DNA of 64,000 bases. It comes from Methylocella tundrae (GTDB lineage: Bacteria > Pseudomonadota > Alphaproteobacteria > Rhizobiales > Beijerinckiaceae). A model generated the notes under the pieces. It was not told the origin of the DNA. It was given only the letters and a program-made list of their open reading frames with translations, and did no database searches. The stretch is from positions 1 through 64,000 of the forward strand of contig NZ_CABFMQ020000081.1 in assembly GCF_901905185.1 (NCBI RefSeq), given 5' to 3'. Positions 43,081-52,573 of the stretch are shown here, piece after piece (position 1 is the stretch's first letter; the number at the start of each line of letters is the position of its first letter). The position numbers were made by a program, and so were the translations under genes.

Positions 43081-43590
43081 TCAGATCGAAGTCGTGCCTT
43101 GCTGGTTGCGCCGCTCCTGCATGAAGCGGTCGAACTCCTCGCGATCGCGCGCATGCCGGAGGTTCTCAAGAAACTCCGCGAATTCGCGCTCGGCGGCGAC
43201 GAGTTTGCGGCGCTCCTCTTCGAGGCGGGCGAGTTCGCCCTCGCGCCATTCATCGAAAGCGCGGTTGCCGCTGGAGCCAAACCCGGCATTGCGCCAGCTG
43301 CGCGCGGCAAAGCCCCGCCCTTGAGAGGCGCAGGCGCCAAAGCTCCAATTGGAGGCGCCTTCCCATTTTTCGCGCGTGAAGGAGAAAAGGTCCCCCTCAT
43401 AGCCGCTTTTCTTCTGCCAGAACTTCCAGGCGATAACGGCAAGTCCGAGCGGCCAATAGAGTGCGAAGCCGGCCACCATCGCCGCTATTTCCAGCGGCCT
43501 CCAGCTGCGTCCGCCGCAAGAGCGCCGCGCCGCGGCGGCGCTCGACCGATTGAAGCCGGGATCAAAAGGCTTTCCCATGTCTGGGCTCAT
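43081..43590 (-). CDS. DUF2852 membrane-associated protein
   Basis: 169 residues from the ATG at 43590, which has GGGAGC upstream; a further-upstream ATG at 43644 lacks a ribosome-binding site. One hydrophobic helix (LEIAAMVAGFALYWPLGLAV), then a WKFWQKKSGYEGDLF segment and a charged coiled-coil-like C-terminus (EWREGELARLEEERRKL). This matches the DUF2852 pattern of Rhizobiales. Function unknown. Confidence 0.82.
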   Translation of the reverse strand: MSPDMGKPFDPGFNRSSAAAARRSCGGRSWRPLEIAAMVAGFALYWPLGLAVIAWKFWQKKSGYEGDLFSFTREKWEGASNWSFGACASQGRGFAARSWRNAGFGSSGNRAFDEWREGELARLEEERRKLVAAEREFAEFLENLRHARDREEFDRFMQERRNQQGTTSI

Positions 43591-43711
43591 CTTCAAAGCT
43601 CCCTGTTCGCCGGACGCCGCAACGAAAGGGGCCGGTGACGACATAGATGTAAGGAGCTTTTTTGTTTCGTCGAGCTGCGCCGCGCGAAATTAATGTTTCT
43701 GCCCGTAAAGC

Positions 43712-44503
43712 TCACGCCTGCTTGATCAGCGCCAGCAAAGCGCGCTGGATCACGTCATTGCCGGCGCAGACCGAGCCCTTGCCCAGCATGTCCACGCCGC
43801 CGTCGGCGTCGGTGACGAAGCCGCCCGCCTCCTTGATCATGATGATCCCGGCGGCCATGTCCCAGGACTTCAGCCCGCGCTCCCAGAAGCCGTCATAATT
43901 GCCGGCGGCGACATAGCAGAGATCCAGCGCCGCCGAGCCGAGACGGCGGACGTTGCCGGCCTTCGCCATGACGGCGGCGAGTTCCGTCTTGAATTGCGCG
44001 TGGCCGTCCGCCTTGCCCAGATGCGGCACGCCGCAGCCGATCAGCGCATCGGAAAGGTCCCGGCGCGCGGCGACGCGCAGGCGCCGGTTGTTGAGATAAG
44101 CGCCCTGCCCTTTTTCGGCGATGAACATATCGTCATTGGCCGGATTATAGACGAGGCCGGCGACGATCTGGCCTTCCCGCACAAGCCCGATCGAAATGCC
44201 GAAGATCGGCAGGCCGTGCAGAAAATTGGTGGTGCCGTCGAGCGGGTCGATGATCCAGGTGTGGCTCTTGTCCGACCCTTCGATCTCGCCGCTTTCCTCG
44301 AGGATAAAGCCATAGCCGGGGCGGGCTTTCGCCAGTTCCTCATAGAGCACTTTTTCGGCGCGCTTGTCGGCGGCGGTGACGAAATCGCCCGGCCCCTTGA
44401 CCGAGACCTGCAGATTCTCGACCTCGCCGAAGTCGCGCTTCAGGCCGCGCCCCGCCTTGAGGGCGGCGGCGGTCATCACATTCATAAGAGCGGATCGGAT
44501 CAT
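43712..44503 (-). CDS. suhB: Inositol-1-monophosphatase family protein SuhB
   Basis: 263-residue Mg-dependent phosphatase. Metal and substrate motifs are [32 protein letters not shown] and [15 protein letters not shown]. The start overlaps the efp stop by 4 bp, so the two are co-translated. In other bacteria SuhB also takes part in rRNA antitermination; whether this one does is unknown. Confidence 0.94.
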   Translation of the reverse strand: MIRSALMNVMTAAALKAGRGLKRDFGEVENLQVSVKGPGDFVTAADKRAEKVLYEELAKARPGYGFILEESGEIEGSDKSHTWIIDPLDGTTNFLHGLPIFGISIGLVREGQIVAGLVYNPANDDMFIAEKGQGAYLNNRRLRVAARRDLSDALIGCGVPHLGKADGHAQFKTELAAVMAKAGNVRRLGSAALDLCYVAAGNYDGFWERGLKSWDMAAGIIMIKEAGGFVTDADGGVDMLGKGSVCAGNDVIQRALLALIKQA

Positions 44504-45072
44504 TTCTCGTCAGCCCTGCGCATGTAAGTGACTTCATTGGTGTCGACGACGATTTTTTCGCCGCTCGCGATGAAGGGCGGCACCAGCACACGCAGGCCAT
44601 TTTCGAGCACGGCGGATTTATAGGACGAGGCCGCCGTCTGGCCGCGCACGACCGGGTCCGCCTCGACGATCTGCAAGGTGACATAGGCCGGCAGCCGGAT
44701 CGAGATCGGGCGCGCCTCATGCATCTGAAGCGTGACCTTCATGCCGTCCTGCAAAAAGGCGGCGCGCTCGCCGATCCAGTCCTTGGCGAGTTCGATCTGC
44801 TCATAGCTTTCAAGGTCCATGAACACGAGGTTTTCGCCCTCAGCATATAAATAACTGAAATCCTTGAGCTCAAGGTCGATCGCCTCAACGGTCTCGTCGG
44901 CGCGGAAACGCTCGTTCAGCTTGCGGCCGTCGATCAGGTTTTTGAGCTCCACCTGATTGAAGGCGCCGCCCTTGCCGGGTTTTACGGCGTTGGTCTTGAC
45001 CGCGACCCAAAGCCCGCCGTCATGCTCGATGACGGCGCCCGGCGCAATCTGGTTTCCATTGATTTTGGGCAT
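44500..45072 (-). CDS. efp: Elongation factor P
   Basis: 190-residue translation factor that relieves stalling at polyproline. Domain I carries the loop [11 protein letters not shown], with a lysine at the usual modification position, and the C-terminal signature-like region ends in [21 protein letters not shown]. EpmA/EpmB modification genes are not in this window. First gene of an efp-suhB pair. Confidence 0.96.
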   Translation of the reverse strand: MPKINGNQIAPGAVIEHDGGLWVAVKTNAVKPGKGGAFNQVELKNLIDGRKLNERFRADETVEAIDLELKDFSYLYAEGENLVFMDLESYEQIELAKDWIGERAAFLQDGMKVTLQMHEARPISIRLPAYVTLQIVEADPVVRGQTAASSYKSAVLENGLRVLVPPFIASGEKIVVDTNEVTYMRRADEK

Positions 45073-45248
45073 TTGATGTTTTGGCTCCGGCGCGGGGACG
45101 CGCTACGGCGTTGATGCGTGCGCTTCAATGCCTGCCGGGCAGCGATGCGTCAACCGCCCGGCCGGCAGGTTAGGACGCGAGTTGAAAAGGATCGTGACAC
45201 GTTTCGCCGCTTAATGTAACATGTTACGCAAAATCAGAGGTTCTCAGG

Positions 45249-45485
45249 ATGCCGCGTCGACCGAGGCAGTTAAGTCCAGCGCCGCCGCAAAAGCGCATGG
45301 CGAGTTATCGCCAGAGGATGCGGGCGGCAGGTCTGCGCCCCGTGCAAATATGGGCGCCGGACAGCCGCGCCCCCGATTTTGCCGCAAAATGCCGCGCTCA
45401 GGCGCTCGCCGTCGCCGCCAGTGATCCGGCTGGCGATGAGATCATGCGCTTTGTCGCCGGCGTCTATGAATGGCCCGAGCCGTAA
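45249..45485 (+). CDS. MazE-like antitoxin (DUF3018 type)
   Basis: 78-residue antitoxin candidate. The core YRQRMRAAGLRPVQIWAPD is typical of the DUF3018 'antitoxin MazE' family, with a charged and hydrophobic tail FVAGVYEWPEP suited to toxin binding. ATG at 45249 has AGAGG at good spacing; 45297 (MASYRQRM) is an alternative. The stop shares a base with the toxin start (TAATG). Confidence 0.85.
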   Translation: MPRRPRQLSPAPPQKRMASYRQRMRAAGLRPVQIWAPDSRAPDFAAKCRAQALAVAASDPAGDEIMRFVAGVYEWPEP

Positions 45486-45811
45486 TGAAGCGCGGCCAAT
45501 TCGTGGTCGTTGCGACATCGGGCGATTACGGCAAGCCGCGCGCCGCGCTCGTCGTGCAAAGCGATCTTTTCGCCGAACTGCCGTTCGCCGTCATTTGCCC
45601 CCTGACGACGACGCTTCGCGACGACGCGGATCTGTTCCGGTTGGAAGTCGCGCCTTCTCCCCGAAATGGACTGCGAGAGATTTCTCAAATCGCGATCGAC
45701 AAACTCACCGTCGTTCCCATCTCCAAAATCGGCGACGTGATCGGCCAAGCCGACGACGCCCTGCTCCTGCGCGTCAATCGCGCGCTGGTGCTGTTTTTGG
45801 GGATTGTGTGA
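45485..45811 (+). CDS. MazF/PemK-family toxin (endoribonuclease)
   Basis: 108-residue member of the CcdB/MazF fold. It begins MKRGQFVVVATSGDYGKPRAALV and has VICPLTTTLRD and the conserved IAIDKLTVVPISKIGDVIG region. MazF toxins cleave mRNA at short sequences and are held inactive by the antitoxin encoded directly upstream. Translation coupled through TAATG. Chromosomal, stand-alone pair; no transposase nearby. Confidence 0.9.
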   Translation: MKRGQFVVVATSGDYGKPRAALVVQSDLFAELPFAVICPLTTTLRDDADLFRLEVAPSPRNGLREISQIAIDKLTVVPISKIGDVIGQADDALLLRVNRALVLFLGIV

Positions 45812-45898
45812 CTTGCTCGATCGCGAGTCAGGCCACGATCCCACATGGATTGCTCCATGTATCGTCACGGCCTCGCGACCACCTCTAAAGAGATACAA

Positions 45899-46129
45899 AT
45901 GTCTTCCGCCGTTTTTGAAACCATGAAGGCCCTGGAAGCCGCACGCCTGCATTTCTTCATCATGCGGACGCGCCCGGACACCATAACTTTGTCGGTTACG
46001 CTTGTCGGCGAAAGGATGGAGATCGACATTTTCGAGGATGATCATCTCGAAATCTCTCGCTTTCGCGGCGACGAATCCATTGAAGGCGGCAAGGAGCTGC
46101 TGACGCAAATTTTGCGGGACGAGCAATAG
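45899..46129 (+). CDS. Small conserved protein of unknown function next to MazEF
   Basis: 76 residues, acidic, no signal: SSAVFETMKALEAARLHFFI, then TRPDTITLSVTLVGERMEI and VSRF-like ISRFRGDESIEGG. The regular beta-strand pattern and tidy length suggest a real, folded protein. AAAGAGA precedes the chosen ATG. I associate similar sequences with proteobacterial hypothetical proteins. A link to the toxin-antitoxin pair is only positional. Confidence 0.65.
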   Translation: MSSAVFETMKALEAARLHFFIMRTRPDTITLSVTLVGERMEIDIFEDDHLEISRFRGDESIEGGKELLTQILRDEQ

Positions 46130-46155
46130 GCCTCCCAAGCCGACCTCAAGCCATC

Positions 46156-46200
46156 TCACACCCGCATCGGCATCAGCACATAGAGCGCGGTTGCGCCGTC
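46156..46200 (-). pseudogene. Stray dnaN 3'-end fragment
   Basis: On the minus strand these 45 bases encode DGATALYVLMPMRV and a stop, almost the same as the C-terminus of DnaN at 48753 (DGASALYVLMPMRV). The DNA has 27 identical bases in a row and four differences, including the stop codon (TGA versus TAG). Nothing upstream resembles dnaN, so this is a relic. The groESL genes sit between the two copies. Confidence 0.8.
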
Positions 46201-46370
46201 ACCGACAAGATGAGCTTGATGAGCTTGCCGACGGCGTTCTGCCACAAGGCGAGCAACTGAGCCGGCGCAACGCTGTGAGGGGCCGGCCGGATGAATCTTT
46301 CCGATTTGAGTCCTGATCCGATGAGCGTATGACCCTTGCAGCCATGCGGTCCGCGTATGGCGGCCGGAGT

Positions 46371-46399
46371 CTTGAAAAGCCGCGAGGCCGGTTCTATCT
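46371..46399 (+). promoter_or_regulatory. Predicted RpoH (heat-shock) promoter for groESL
   Basis: CTTGAA, a 17-base spacer and CTATCT fit the alphaproteobacterial RpoH promoter pattern (CTTGAA/C, then CTATAT-like). It lies about 115 bp before groES. I found no CIRCE element (TTAGCACTC dyad) in the region, so control by HrcA is not evident. Confidence 0.6.
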
Positions 46400-46513
46400 C
46401 CGGTTCGTTCTGACGCTCCACGCAAGAGAGCGCGAAAGAGGCTTTCTGGTCTATCCGCCGCGGGATCTGTCCCATGTGGCGATCCGGGCGGCCCGAAACA
46501 GGGAGGAAACGGC

Positions 46514-46801
46514 ATGGCGTTCCGTCCGTTGCACGATCGGGTCGTGGTCAAGCGCCTCGAGGGCGAAGAGAAAACCAAGGGCGGGATCATCATTCCCGAC
46601 ACCGCCAAGGAGAAGCCGCAGGAAGGCGAAATCATCGCCATCGGCCCGGGCGGGCGCGATGAGAGCGGCAAGCTGATCCCTCTCGACGTGAAGGCCGGAG
46701 ACAAGGTGCTCTTCGGCAAATGGTCGGGCACAGAGGTCAAGATCGACGGGCAGGACCTGCTCATCATGAAGGAAAGCGACATCCTCGGCGTCGTCGATTA
46801 A
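46514..46801 (+). CDS. groES: Co-chaperonin GroES
   Basis: 95-residue lid of the GroEL chamber. Typical start [19 protein letters not shown], mobile loop [19 protein letters not shown], and end VDGQ-like [24 protein letters not shown] lies upstream of the ATG. groEL begins 48 bp later. Confidence 0.97.
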   Translation: MAFRPLHDRVVVKRLEGEEKTKGGIIIPDTAKEKPQEGEIIAIGPGGRDESGKLIPLDVKAGDKVLFGKWSGTEVKIDGQDLLIMKESDILGVVD

Positions 46802-46849
46802 CCCGGCGGCGCACGCACCCGTTTTATCCCCGCCAGGAGGCGAACGACA

Positions 46850-48493
46850 ATGGCTGCCAAAGACGTCCGTTTTTCCACCGACGCCCGTGATCGCATTCTG
46901 CGCGGCGTCGAGATTCTCAACAATGCGGTGAAAATCACGCTCGGCCCGAAAGGCCGCAACGTGGTCATCGAGAAGTCCTTCGGCGCCCCCCGCATCACCA
47001 AGGACGGCGTGACGGTGGCGAAAGAGATCGAACTCTCCGACAAATTCGAGAACCTCGGCGCCCAGCTCGTGCGCGAAGTCGCCTCGAGGCAGCACGACAA
47101 CGCCGGCGACGGCACGACCACGGCGACCGTGCTCGCGGCCTCGATTGCCCGGGAAGGCGCGAAGGCCGTGGCGGCCGGCCTCAACCCGATGGATCTGAAG
47201 CGCGGCATCGATCTCGCGGTGGAAGCGATCGTCGCCGACCTCAAGAAGAATTCGAAGAAAGTCTCATCGAACGATGAGATCGCCCAGATCGGCAAAATTT
47301 CGGCCAATGGCGATCAGTTCATCGGCGAAGAAATCGCCAAGGCGATGCAGAAGGTCGGCAATGAAGGGGTGATCACCGTCGAGGAGGCCAAGAGCCTCGT
47401 GACCGAGACGGAAATCGTCGAAGGCATGCAGTTCGACCGCGGCTATCTCTCGCCCTATTTCATCACCAACGCCGAGAAGATGAGCGCCGAGCTCGAAGAC
47501 CCCTACATCCTCGTGCATGAGAAGAAGCTGTCCTCCCTGCAGGCCCTGCTGCCGATTCTCGAGGCTGTCGTGCAGACCGGCAAGCCGTTCCTCATCATAG
47601 CCGAGGACATCGAGGGCGAGGCGCTCGCCACGCTCGTCGTCAACAAGCTGCGCGGCGGCCTCAAGGTCGCGGCCGTGAAGGCGCCGGGCTTCGGCGACCG
47701 CCGCAAGGCCATGCTCGAGGACATCGCGATCCTGACCAACGGGACGCTGATCTCGGAAGAAATCGGCATCAAGCTCGAGAACGTCACGCTGCAGATGCTC
47801 GGCCGCGCCAAACGGGTGCATATCGACAAGGAATCAACGACGATCATCGACGGCGCCGGCGCGAAGGCCGACATAGAGGGGCGCATTGGCCAGATCAAGG
47901 CGCAGATTGAAGAGACCACCTCGGACTATGACCGCGAGAAGCTGCAGGAGCGCCTTGCCAAGCTCGCCGGCGGCGTCGCGGTGATCCGCGTCGGCGGCGC
48001 CACCGAGGTCGAGGTCAAGGAAAAGAAGGACCGCGTCGACGACGCCCTCAACGCCACTCGCGCGGCGGTCGAGGAAGGCATTTCTCCCGGCGGCGGCGTC
48101 GCGCTTCTGCGCGCCATCCCTGCCCTCGACGCGGTCAAGGTCGAAAATCCCGATCAGAAGACCGGCGTCGATATTGTTCGCAAAGCGATACAGGCTCCCG
48201 CGCGGCAGATCGTCGACAATTCCGGCGGCGATGGCGCCGTCGTGGTCGGCAAGCTGCTCGAAGCCAACGACTATAGCTACGGCTACGATGCGCAGACGGG
48301 CGAATTTGGCGATCTTGTTGCGCTCGGCATCATCGACCCGACGAAGGTCGTGCGCACGGCCCTGCAGGACGCCGCGTCGATCGCGGGCTTGATTGTCACC
48401 ACCGAGGCGACGATCACCGAACATCCGAAGAAGGACGCCCCCGCAATGCCGGGCGGCGGCGGAATGGGCGGAATGGGCGGAATGGATTTCTGA
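46850..48493 (+). CDS. groEL: Chaperonin GroEL
   Basis: 547-residue chaperonin subunit forming the 14-mer folding chamber with GroES. ATP-site segments ([32 protein letters not shown]) and the GroEL signature [16 protein letters not shown] are present, and the tail is [12 protein letters not shown] strong AGGAGG-type ribosome-binding site precedes the ATG. Whether it is the only groEL of the genome is unknown; alphaproteobacteria often have several, and the dnaN fragment upstream hints that this copy was inserted here. Confidence 0.98.
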   Translation: MAAKDVRFSTDARDRILRGVEILNNAVKITLGPKGRNVVIEKSFGAPRITKDGVTVAKEIELSDKFENLGAQLVREVASRQHDNAGDGTTTATVLAASIAREGAKAVAAGLNPMDLKRGIDLAVEAIVADLKKNSKKVSSNDEIAQIGKISANGDQFIGEEIAKAMQKVGNEGVITVEEAKSLVTETEIVEGMQFDRGYLSPYFITNAEKMSAELEDPYILVHEKKLSSLQALLPILEAVVQTGKPFLIIAEDIEGEALATLVVNKLRGGLKVAAVKAPGFGDRRKAMLEDIAILTNGTLISEEIGIKLENVTLQMLGRAKRVHIDKESTTIIDGAGAKADIEGRIGQIKAQIEETTSDYDREKLQERLAKLAGGVAVIRVGGATEVEVKEKKDRVDDALNATRAAVEEGISPGGGVALLRAIPALDAVKVENPDQKTGVDIVRKAIQAPARQIVDNSGGDGAVVVGKLLEANDYSYGYDAQTGEFGDLVALGIIDPTKVVRTALQDAASIAGLIVTTEATITEHPKKDAPAMPGGGGMGGMGGMDF

Positions 48494-48567
48494 GGCCGGA
48501 TCAGCGGGCCGGCCCGGTCACTTCGCTGGGTCTGATTGCGAAGGCGTCCGGCGCCGGGACACTCTTA

Positions 48568-48675
48568 GAGCTTTCCGATCGAATGAAGTCATTCGATCGG
48601 TCAGAAATCGGTTCAGATTCAAAAGCTTGAGCATATAGTTGCTGATCAGATCGAACCGATCTGATCGGAATATGC
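48568..48675. repeat. Dispersed imperfect-palindromic repeat, copy 2
   Basis: Second copy of the repeat at 31415-31524. Shared blocks are CGATCGGTCAGAAATCG, AAAGCTTGAGCA and ATCAGATCGAACCG, and outer ends TTTCCGATCGAA and CTGATCGGAA form a near inverted repeat. It lies between groEL and dnaN, two convergent genes, and could also work as a terminator structure. Confidence 0.8.
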
Positions 48676-48752
48676 CCCGGGGTCGACTGAAAGCTCGACA
48701 GGCGGGCGGCGCCGTTCGCGATCGCAAACGGCCTGCGGCATGCGTCTAAATG

Positions 48753-49871
48753 CTACACGCGCATCGGCATCAGCACATAGAGCGCGCTTGCGCCGTCGCG
48801 ATCCTCCACCAGCGTCGGCGAGCCGGGATCGGCGAGTTTGAACAGCGCCGTGTCGCTGTCGAGCTGCTCCATTATGTCGAGCAGATAGCGGGCGTTGAAG
48901 CCGATATCGAGCGGCGTCGAGTCATAATCGACATCCAACTCCTCCTGCGCGGAGCCTGAATCCGGGTTGGTCACCGACAGAGTGAGCTTGCCGTCCGCCA
49001 CCGCGAGTTTGACGGCGCGTCCGCGCTCGGACGAGATTGTCGAGACGCGATCGACGGCCGCGGCGAAAGGCGCGCGGTCGACGATGAGGCGCTTGTCGTT
49101 GCCGGAGGGAATGACCCGGACATAATCGGGAAAAGTGCCGTCGATCAGCTTTGAGGTCAACACCACATCGCCAAAAGTAAAACGCACCTTGGTCGTCGAC
49201 AGCTCGATGCGGATTTCCTGCGAGGCGTCCTCGATGAGCTTTTGCACCTCCGCCACGGCTTTGCGCGGCACGATGACGCCCGGCATGCCGACAGCCCCCT
49301 TCGGGCAGGGAATTTCGACCCGCGCGAGCCTGTGCCCGTCCGTCGCCACCGCGCGCAAAACAGTGGCGCCCTCGGACTCGGTCGAATGCAGGAAGATGCC
49401 GTTCAAATAATAGCGCGTTTCCTCGGTGGAGATGGCGAATTGCGTCTTGTCGATCAGCCGTTTCAGATCGCCCGCGCCGAGGGTGAAGTCATGGGTGAAC
49501 TCGCCGGCCGCGAGATCGGGAAAATCGCTGTCCGGCAAAGTCTGCAGATTGAACCGCGAACGTCCCGAACGCAGCTGCAACTGGCCGCTTTCCCCCGTTG
49601 TTTCGAGCGAGACCTGCGCGCCATCGGGAAGCTTTCGCACAATATCGTAGAGCGTATGCGCCGGCAGCGTGGTGCCGCCCGCCGCTCCTACATCGGCCGG
49701 ACGGCTCTCCGTCACTTCGAGATCGAGATCGGTCGCCTTGAGAAGAAGCGTCTGCCCGCGCGCCTGCAGCAGCACATTGGAGAGAATGGGAATCGTGTTG
49801 CGGCGCTCCACCACGCGATGGACGTGGCCGAGCGACTTCAACAAGGCCGCTCGCTCAAGGGTGACTTTCAT
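48753..49871 (-). CDS. dnaN: DNA polymerase III sliding clamp (beta subunit)
   Basis: 372-residue clamp that tethers DNA polymerase III. Start at 49871 (MKVTLERAALLKSLGHVHRV), where family similarity begins; upstream residues do not fit. Three repeats of the clamp fold are seen, for example VVERRNTIPILSNVLLQ, DGHRLARVEIPCP and the end ALYVLMPMRV. It is not next to dnaA or recF, which is usual for Rhizobiales. Convergent with groEL and divergent from the penicillin-binding protein gene. Confidence 0.97.
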   Translation of the reverse strand: MKVTLERAALLKSLGHVHRVVERRNTIPILSNVLLQARGQTLLLKATDLDLEVTESRPADVGAAGGTTLPAHTLYDIVRKLPDGAQVSLETTGESGQLQLRSGRSRFNLQTLPDSDFPDLAAGEFTHDFTLGAGDLKRLIDKTQFAISTEETRYYLNGIFLHSTESEGATVLRAVATDGHRLARVEIPCPKGAVGMPGVIVPRKAVAEVQKLIEDASQEIRIELSTTKVRFTFGDVVLTSKLIDGTFPDYVRVIPSGNDKRLIVDRAPFAAAVDRVSTISSERGRAVKLAVADGKLTLSVTNPDSGSAQEELDVDYDSTPLDIGFNARYLLDIMEQLDSDTALFKLADPGSPTLVEDRDGASALYVLMPMRV

Positions 49872-50205
49872 GGCGCGTCCAATCCGTTCGTTCAATTCCG
49901 CGCGCAAGCTCATCAGTCTCCCGCCGGGGGCGCGACTTTGGCGCGGCTTAAGCGAAATCGCAAGTCTCCCGCGCGCGCGAAGAGCCGAAATCAACGGCTA
50001 AATCAGCGCCTTCCCGGCGCTCCGGCGCGCGCCTTGGAATGACCTTAAAGCCCGGCATATGTGGCCGCGCGCGTCTGGCGCGGCGCGAGCGCCGCCGACG
50101 CCTAGAATTTTAAGGGTTTTTACCTGCCTTTAAGCCGCGAGCGCATAAAATCGAGGCGCGCGCGGCGGCGGGTCATCGCCATTTGGGGACCAGCGGCGCG
50201 GCGAA
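49872..50205. promoter_or_regulatory. Divergent spacer between dnaN and the PBP gene
   Basis: About 330 bp with no gene. It must hold promoters for both divergent genes. A T-rich stretch (TTTTAAGGGTTTTTACC) near 50115 is the most promoter-like part, but I cannot assign -35/-10 boxes with confidence. Confidence 0.4.
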
Positions 50206-52386
50206 ATGAGGAAGCGCGAGACGAAAGAACGGCGCGAACCGACGTTCGAGGCGGCGCGGGAGAGGCCAGAGTTGAACGCAAGCCCTTCCACGAGCCCGGC
50301 CCGGAAAAACAGCGGATCGCGACGAAGCGCGAGGCGGCGACGTTCGCTTCTCGTGACCTCGCTCTCCTGGTTTTTCACCGCCCTCGTCTGGGCGACGATC
50401 GCGGGGGCGGGCGTCGTCGCCTTTTACGCGACGAAACTGCCGCCGATCGACCAGCTCGAAGTGCCAAAACGCCCGCCGAACATCGCCATTCTGGCCGACG
50501 ACGGGACGCTGCTCGCCAATCGCGGCGACACCGGCGGCGCCTCGGTGCGCCTTGCTGATCTGCCGCCCTATCTGCCCAAGGCGTTCATCGCGATCGAGGA
50601 CCGGCGTTTTTATTCGCATTGGGGCATTGATCCCTTCGGCATTTTGCGCGCCGTGACGCGCAACGCCGCCGGGGGCGCGATGCAGGGCGGCTCGACGCTG
50701 ACGCAGCAGCTCGCCAAAAACCTGTTTTTGACGCAGGAGCGGACCGTTTCGCGGAAAATCCAGGAGGCCATTCTCGCGCTCTGGCTGGAGCATAAATACA
50801 GCAAGAACCAGATCCTGGAGCTTTACCTCAACCGGGTCTATTTCGGCTCGGGCGCCTATGGCGTCGAGGCGGCGGCGCAGAAATATTTCGGCCATGGCGC
50901 GCGCAATGTGACGCTTGCGGAGGCCGCCGTCCTCGCCGGCCTCATGAAGGCGCCAACCAAGCTGGCGCCGAACCGTAACCCCGCCGGGGCGACCGAGCGC
51001 GCGGCGCAGGTCATCGCGGCGATGGAACAGGAAGGCTTCATCACCGAGGCGATGGGCAAGCTCGCCCTCGCCCACCCGGCGCAGGCCGTGCGCGGCGCGG
51101 GCGCGGGCTCGGTCAATTACGCCGCCGATTATGTCATGGACGTCCTCGACGATACGGTCGGCGCAGTCGATCAGGACATCGCCGTGACGACGACGATCAG
51201 CCCGGCCCTGCAGGCGAACGCCGAAAAGGCGCTGACCGAGGAGCTCGATCAAAAAGGCGCGAAATTCGGCGTCGGACAGGGCGCGCTGGTGTCGATGGAT
51301 CCGGAGGGCGCGATCAAGGCGCTCATCGGGGGGCGCAATTACGCCGACAGCCAGTTCAACCGGGCGGTCGCGGCCAGGCGCCAGCCGGGCTCGGCCTTCA
51401 AGCCCTTCGTCTATCTCGCCGCGATCGAAAAAGGCCTGACCCCCGCGACCATCCGCGAGGATGCGCCGATCAATGTGAGAGGCTGGCAGCCGGAGAATTA
51501 CTCGCGCCAGTATTTCGGCCCCGTGACGCTGACCAAGGCCCTGTCGCTCTCGCTCAATACCGTCGCGGTGCGTCTTGGCGTCGAAGTCGGCGCTAGGAAC
51601 GTGATCAAGGTGGCGCATCGGCTCGGCATCGTGTCGGAGCTGACTCCCAACGCCTCGATCGCGCTTGGCACCTCGGAGGTCTCGCCGCTCGAGCTTGTCG
51701 CTGCCTATGCGCCCTTCGCCAATGGCGGCATCGGCGTGCAGCCGCACATCATCGTCCGTGTGAAGACGGCGGCCGGCAAGCTGCTCTATCAGCGCAAAGG
51801 CGCGAGCAATGGCCGCGTCATCGATCCGGCCTATCTGCCGATGATGAACACGATGATGCAGGAGACGCTGCTGACCGGCACGGCGCGCAAGGGCGAGGTG
51901 CCGGGCTGGCAGGCGGCCGGCAAGACCGGCACGAGCCAAGATTGGCGCGACGCCTGGTTCGCCGGTTATACGAGCCATCTCGTGACCGGCGTCTGGCTCG
52001 GCAATGACGATAGTTCGCCGACACGGAAGGCCTCGGGCGGCAACCTGCCGGTCGAGATCTGGTCGCGCTATATGCGCTTCGCGCATCAGGGCGTTCCGCC
52101 GCAGCCGCTGCCGGGCGGCCTGTGGCAGGCGCCGGCCCCCTTCTGGCCGGCCGAACCATCAGCGCCAGCCCCGGTGGCGGAGAGCGGATGGCCTTCGCAG
52201 CCCGCCGCGCAAGCCTATCCGCCCTATCCCTCATCCGCCGCGCCCGCGCAAGCGGCGCAGGCCGATTCCCGCCCGCGCAACAATGGGTTCGCGCCGCCGG
52301 GCCTGATACCCAACGCTGGCCAGGCGGCGCAGGCGCGGCCGGCGCCGCGCGAGCGCAATTTCTTCGACAATCTGTTCGGCGGCTAA
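50206..52386 (+). CDS. Class A penicillin-binding protein (PBP1A family)
   Basis: 726-residue bifunctional peptidoglycan synthase. One N-terminal anchor (about residues 47-75) follows an Arg-rich cytoplasmic tail. The GT51 glycosyltransferase shows IEDRRFYSHWGIDP and GGSTLTQQLAKNLFL. The transpeptidase motifs are SAFK in RQPGSAFKPFVYLA, SLN in LSLSLNTVAVRL and KTGTS in AAGKTGTSQDW. The C-terminal 100 residues are Pro/Ala-rich and disordered. ATG start; some N-terminal trimming is possible. Confidence 0.95.
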   Translation: MRKRETKERREPTFEAARERPELNASPSTSPARKNSGSRRSARRRRSLLVTSLSWFFTALVWATIAGAGVVAFYATKLPPIDQLEVPKRPPNIAILADDGTLLANRGDTGGASVRLADLPPYLPKAFIAIEDRRFYSHWGIDPFGILRAVTRNAAGGAMQGGSTLTQQLAKNLFLTQERTVSRKIQEAILALWLEHKYSKNQILELYLNRVYFGSGAYGVEAAAQKYFGHGARNVTLAEAAVLAGLMKAPTKLAPNRNPAGATERAAQVIAAMEQEGFITEAMGKLALAHPAQAVRGAGAGSVNYAADYVMDVLDDTVGAVDQDIAVTTTISPALQANAEKALTEELDQKGAKFGVGQGALVSMDPEGAIKALIGGRNYADSQFNRAVAARRQPGSAFKPFVYLAAIEKGLTPATIREDAPINVRGWQPENYSRQYFGPVTLTKALSLSLNTVAVRLGVEVGARNVIKVAHRLGIVSELTPNASIALGTSEVSPLELVAAYAPFANGGIGVQPHIIVRVKTAAGKLLYQRKGASNGRVIDPAYLPMMNTMMQETLLTGTARKGEVPGWQAAGKTGTSQDWRDAWFAGYTSHLVTGVWLGNDDSSPTRKASGGNLPVEIWSRYMRFAHQGVPPQPLPGGLWQAPAPFWPAEPSAPAPVAESGWPSQPAAQAYPPYPSSAAPAQAAQADSRPRNNGFAPPGLIPNAGQAAQARPAPRERNFFDNLFGG

Positions 52387-52573
52387 ACGCGATCCGCCAG
52401 ATGCAGCCGTAAGGCGTCGAAGCGATGAGCGCGCCGTCGCGTCGCGACTGAAGACTCCATCGAGCAAAGCTCTGACGAGTGGGAAATCCCACTCAACCGT
52501 CACTCATCGCCCGCTATCAAATGTATAGCCGGGGCAATGACGCCATCACCGGCGCAAAGATGAGGAAATGACC

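Noticed and set aside
45129..45168. Hairpin CCTGCCGGGC / GCCCGGCCGGCAGG upstream of efp
   Set aside because: Arms are interrupted by a 4-base insertion and a 15-base loop; too weak to call a riboswitch or terminator.
46200..46513. CIRCE element upstream of groES
   Set aside because: No TTAGCACTC-N9-GAGTGCTAA-like dyad could be found.
50173..52086. 637-residue minus-strand open frame over the PBP gene
   Set aside because: The opposite strand holds all GT51 and transpeptidase motifs; this is a shadow.
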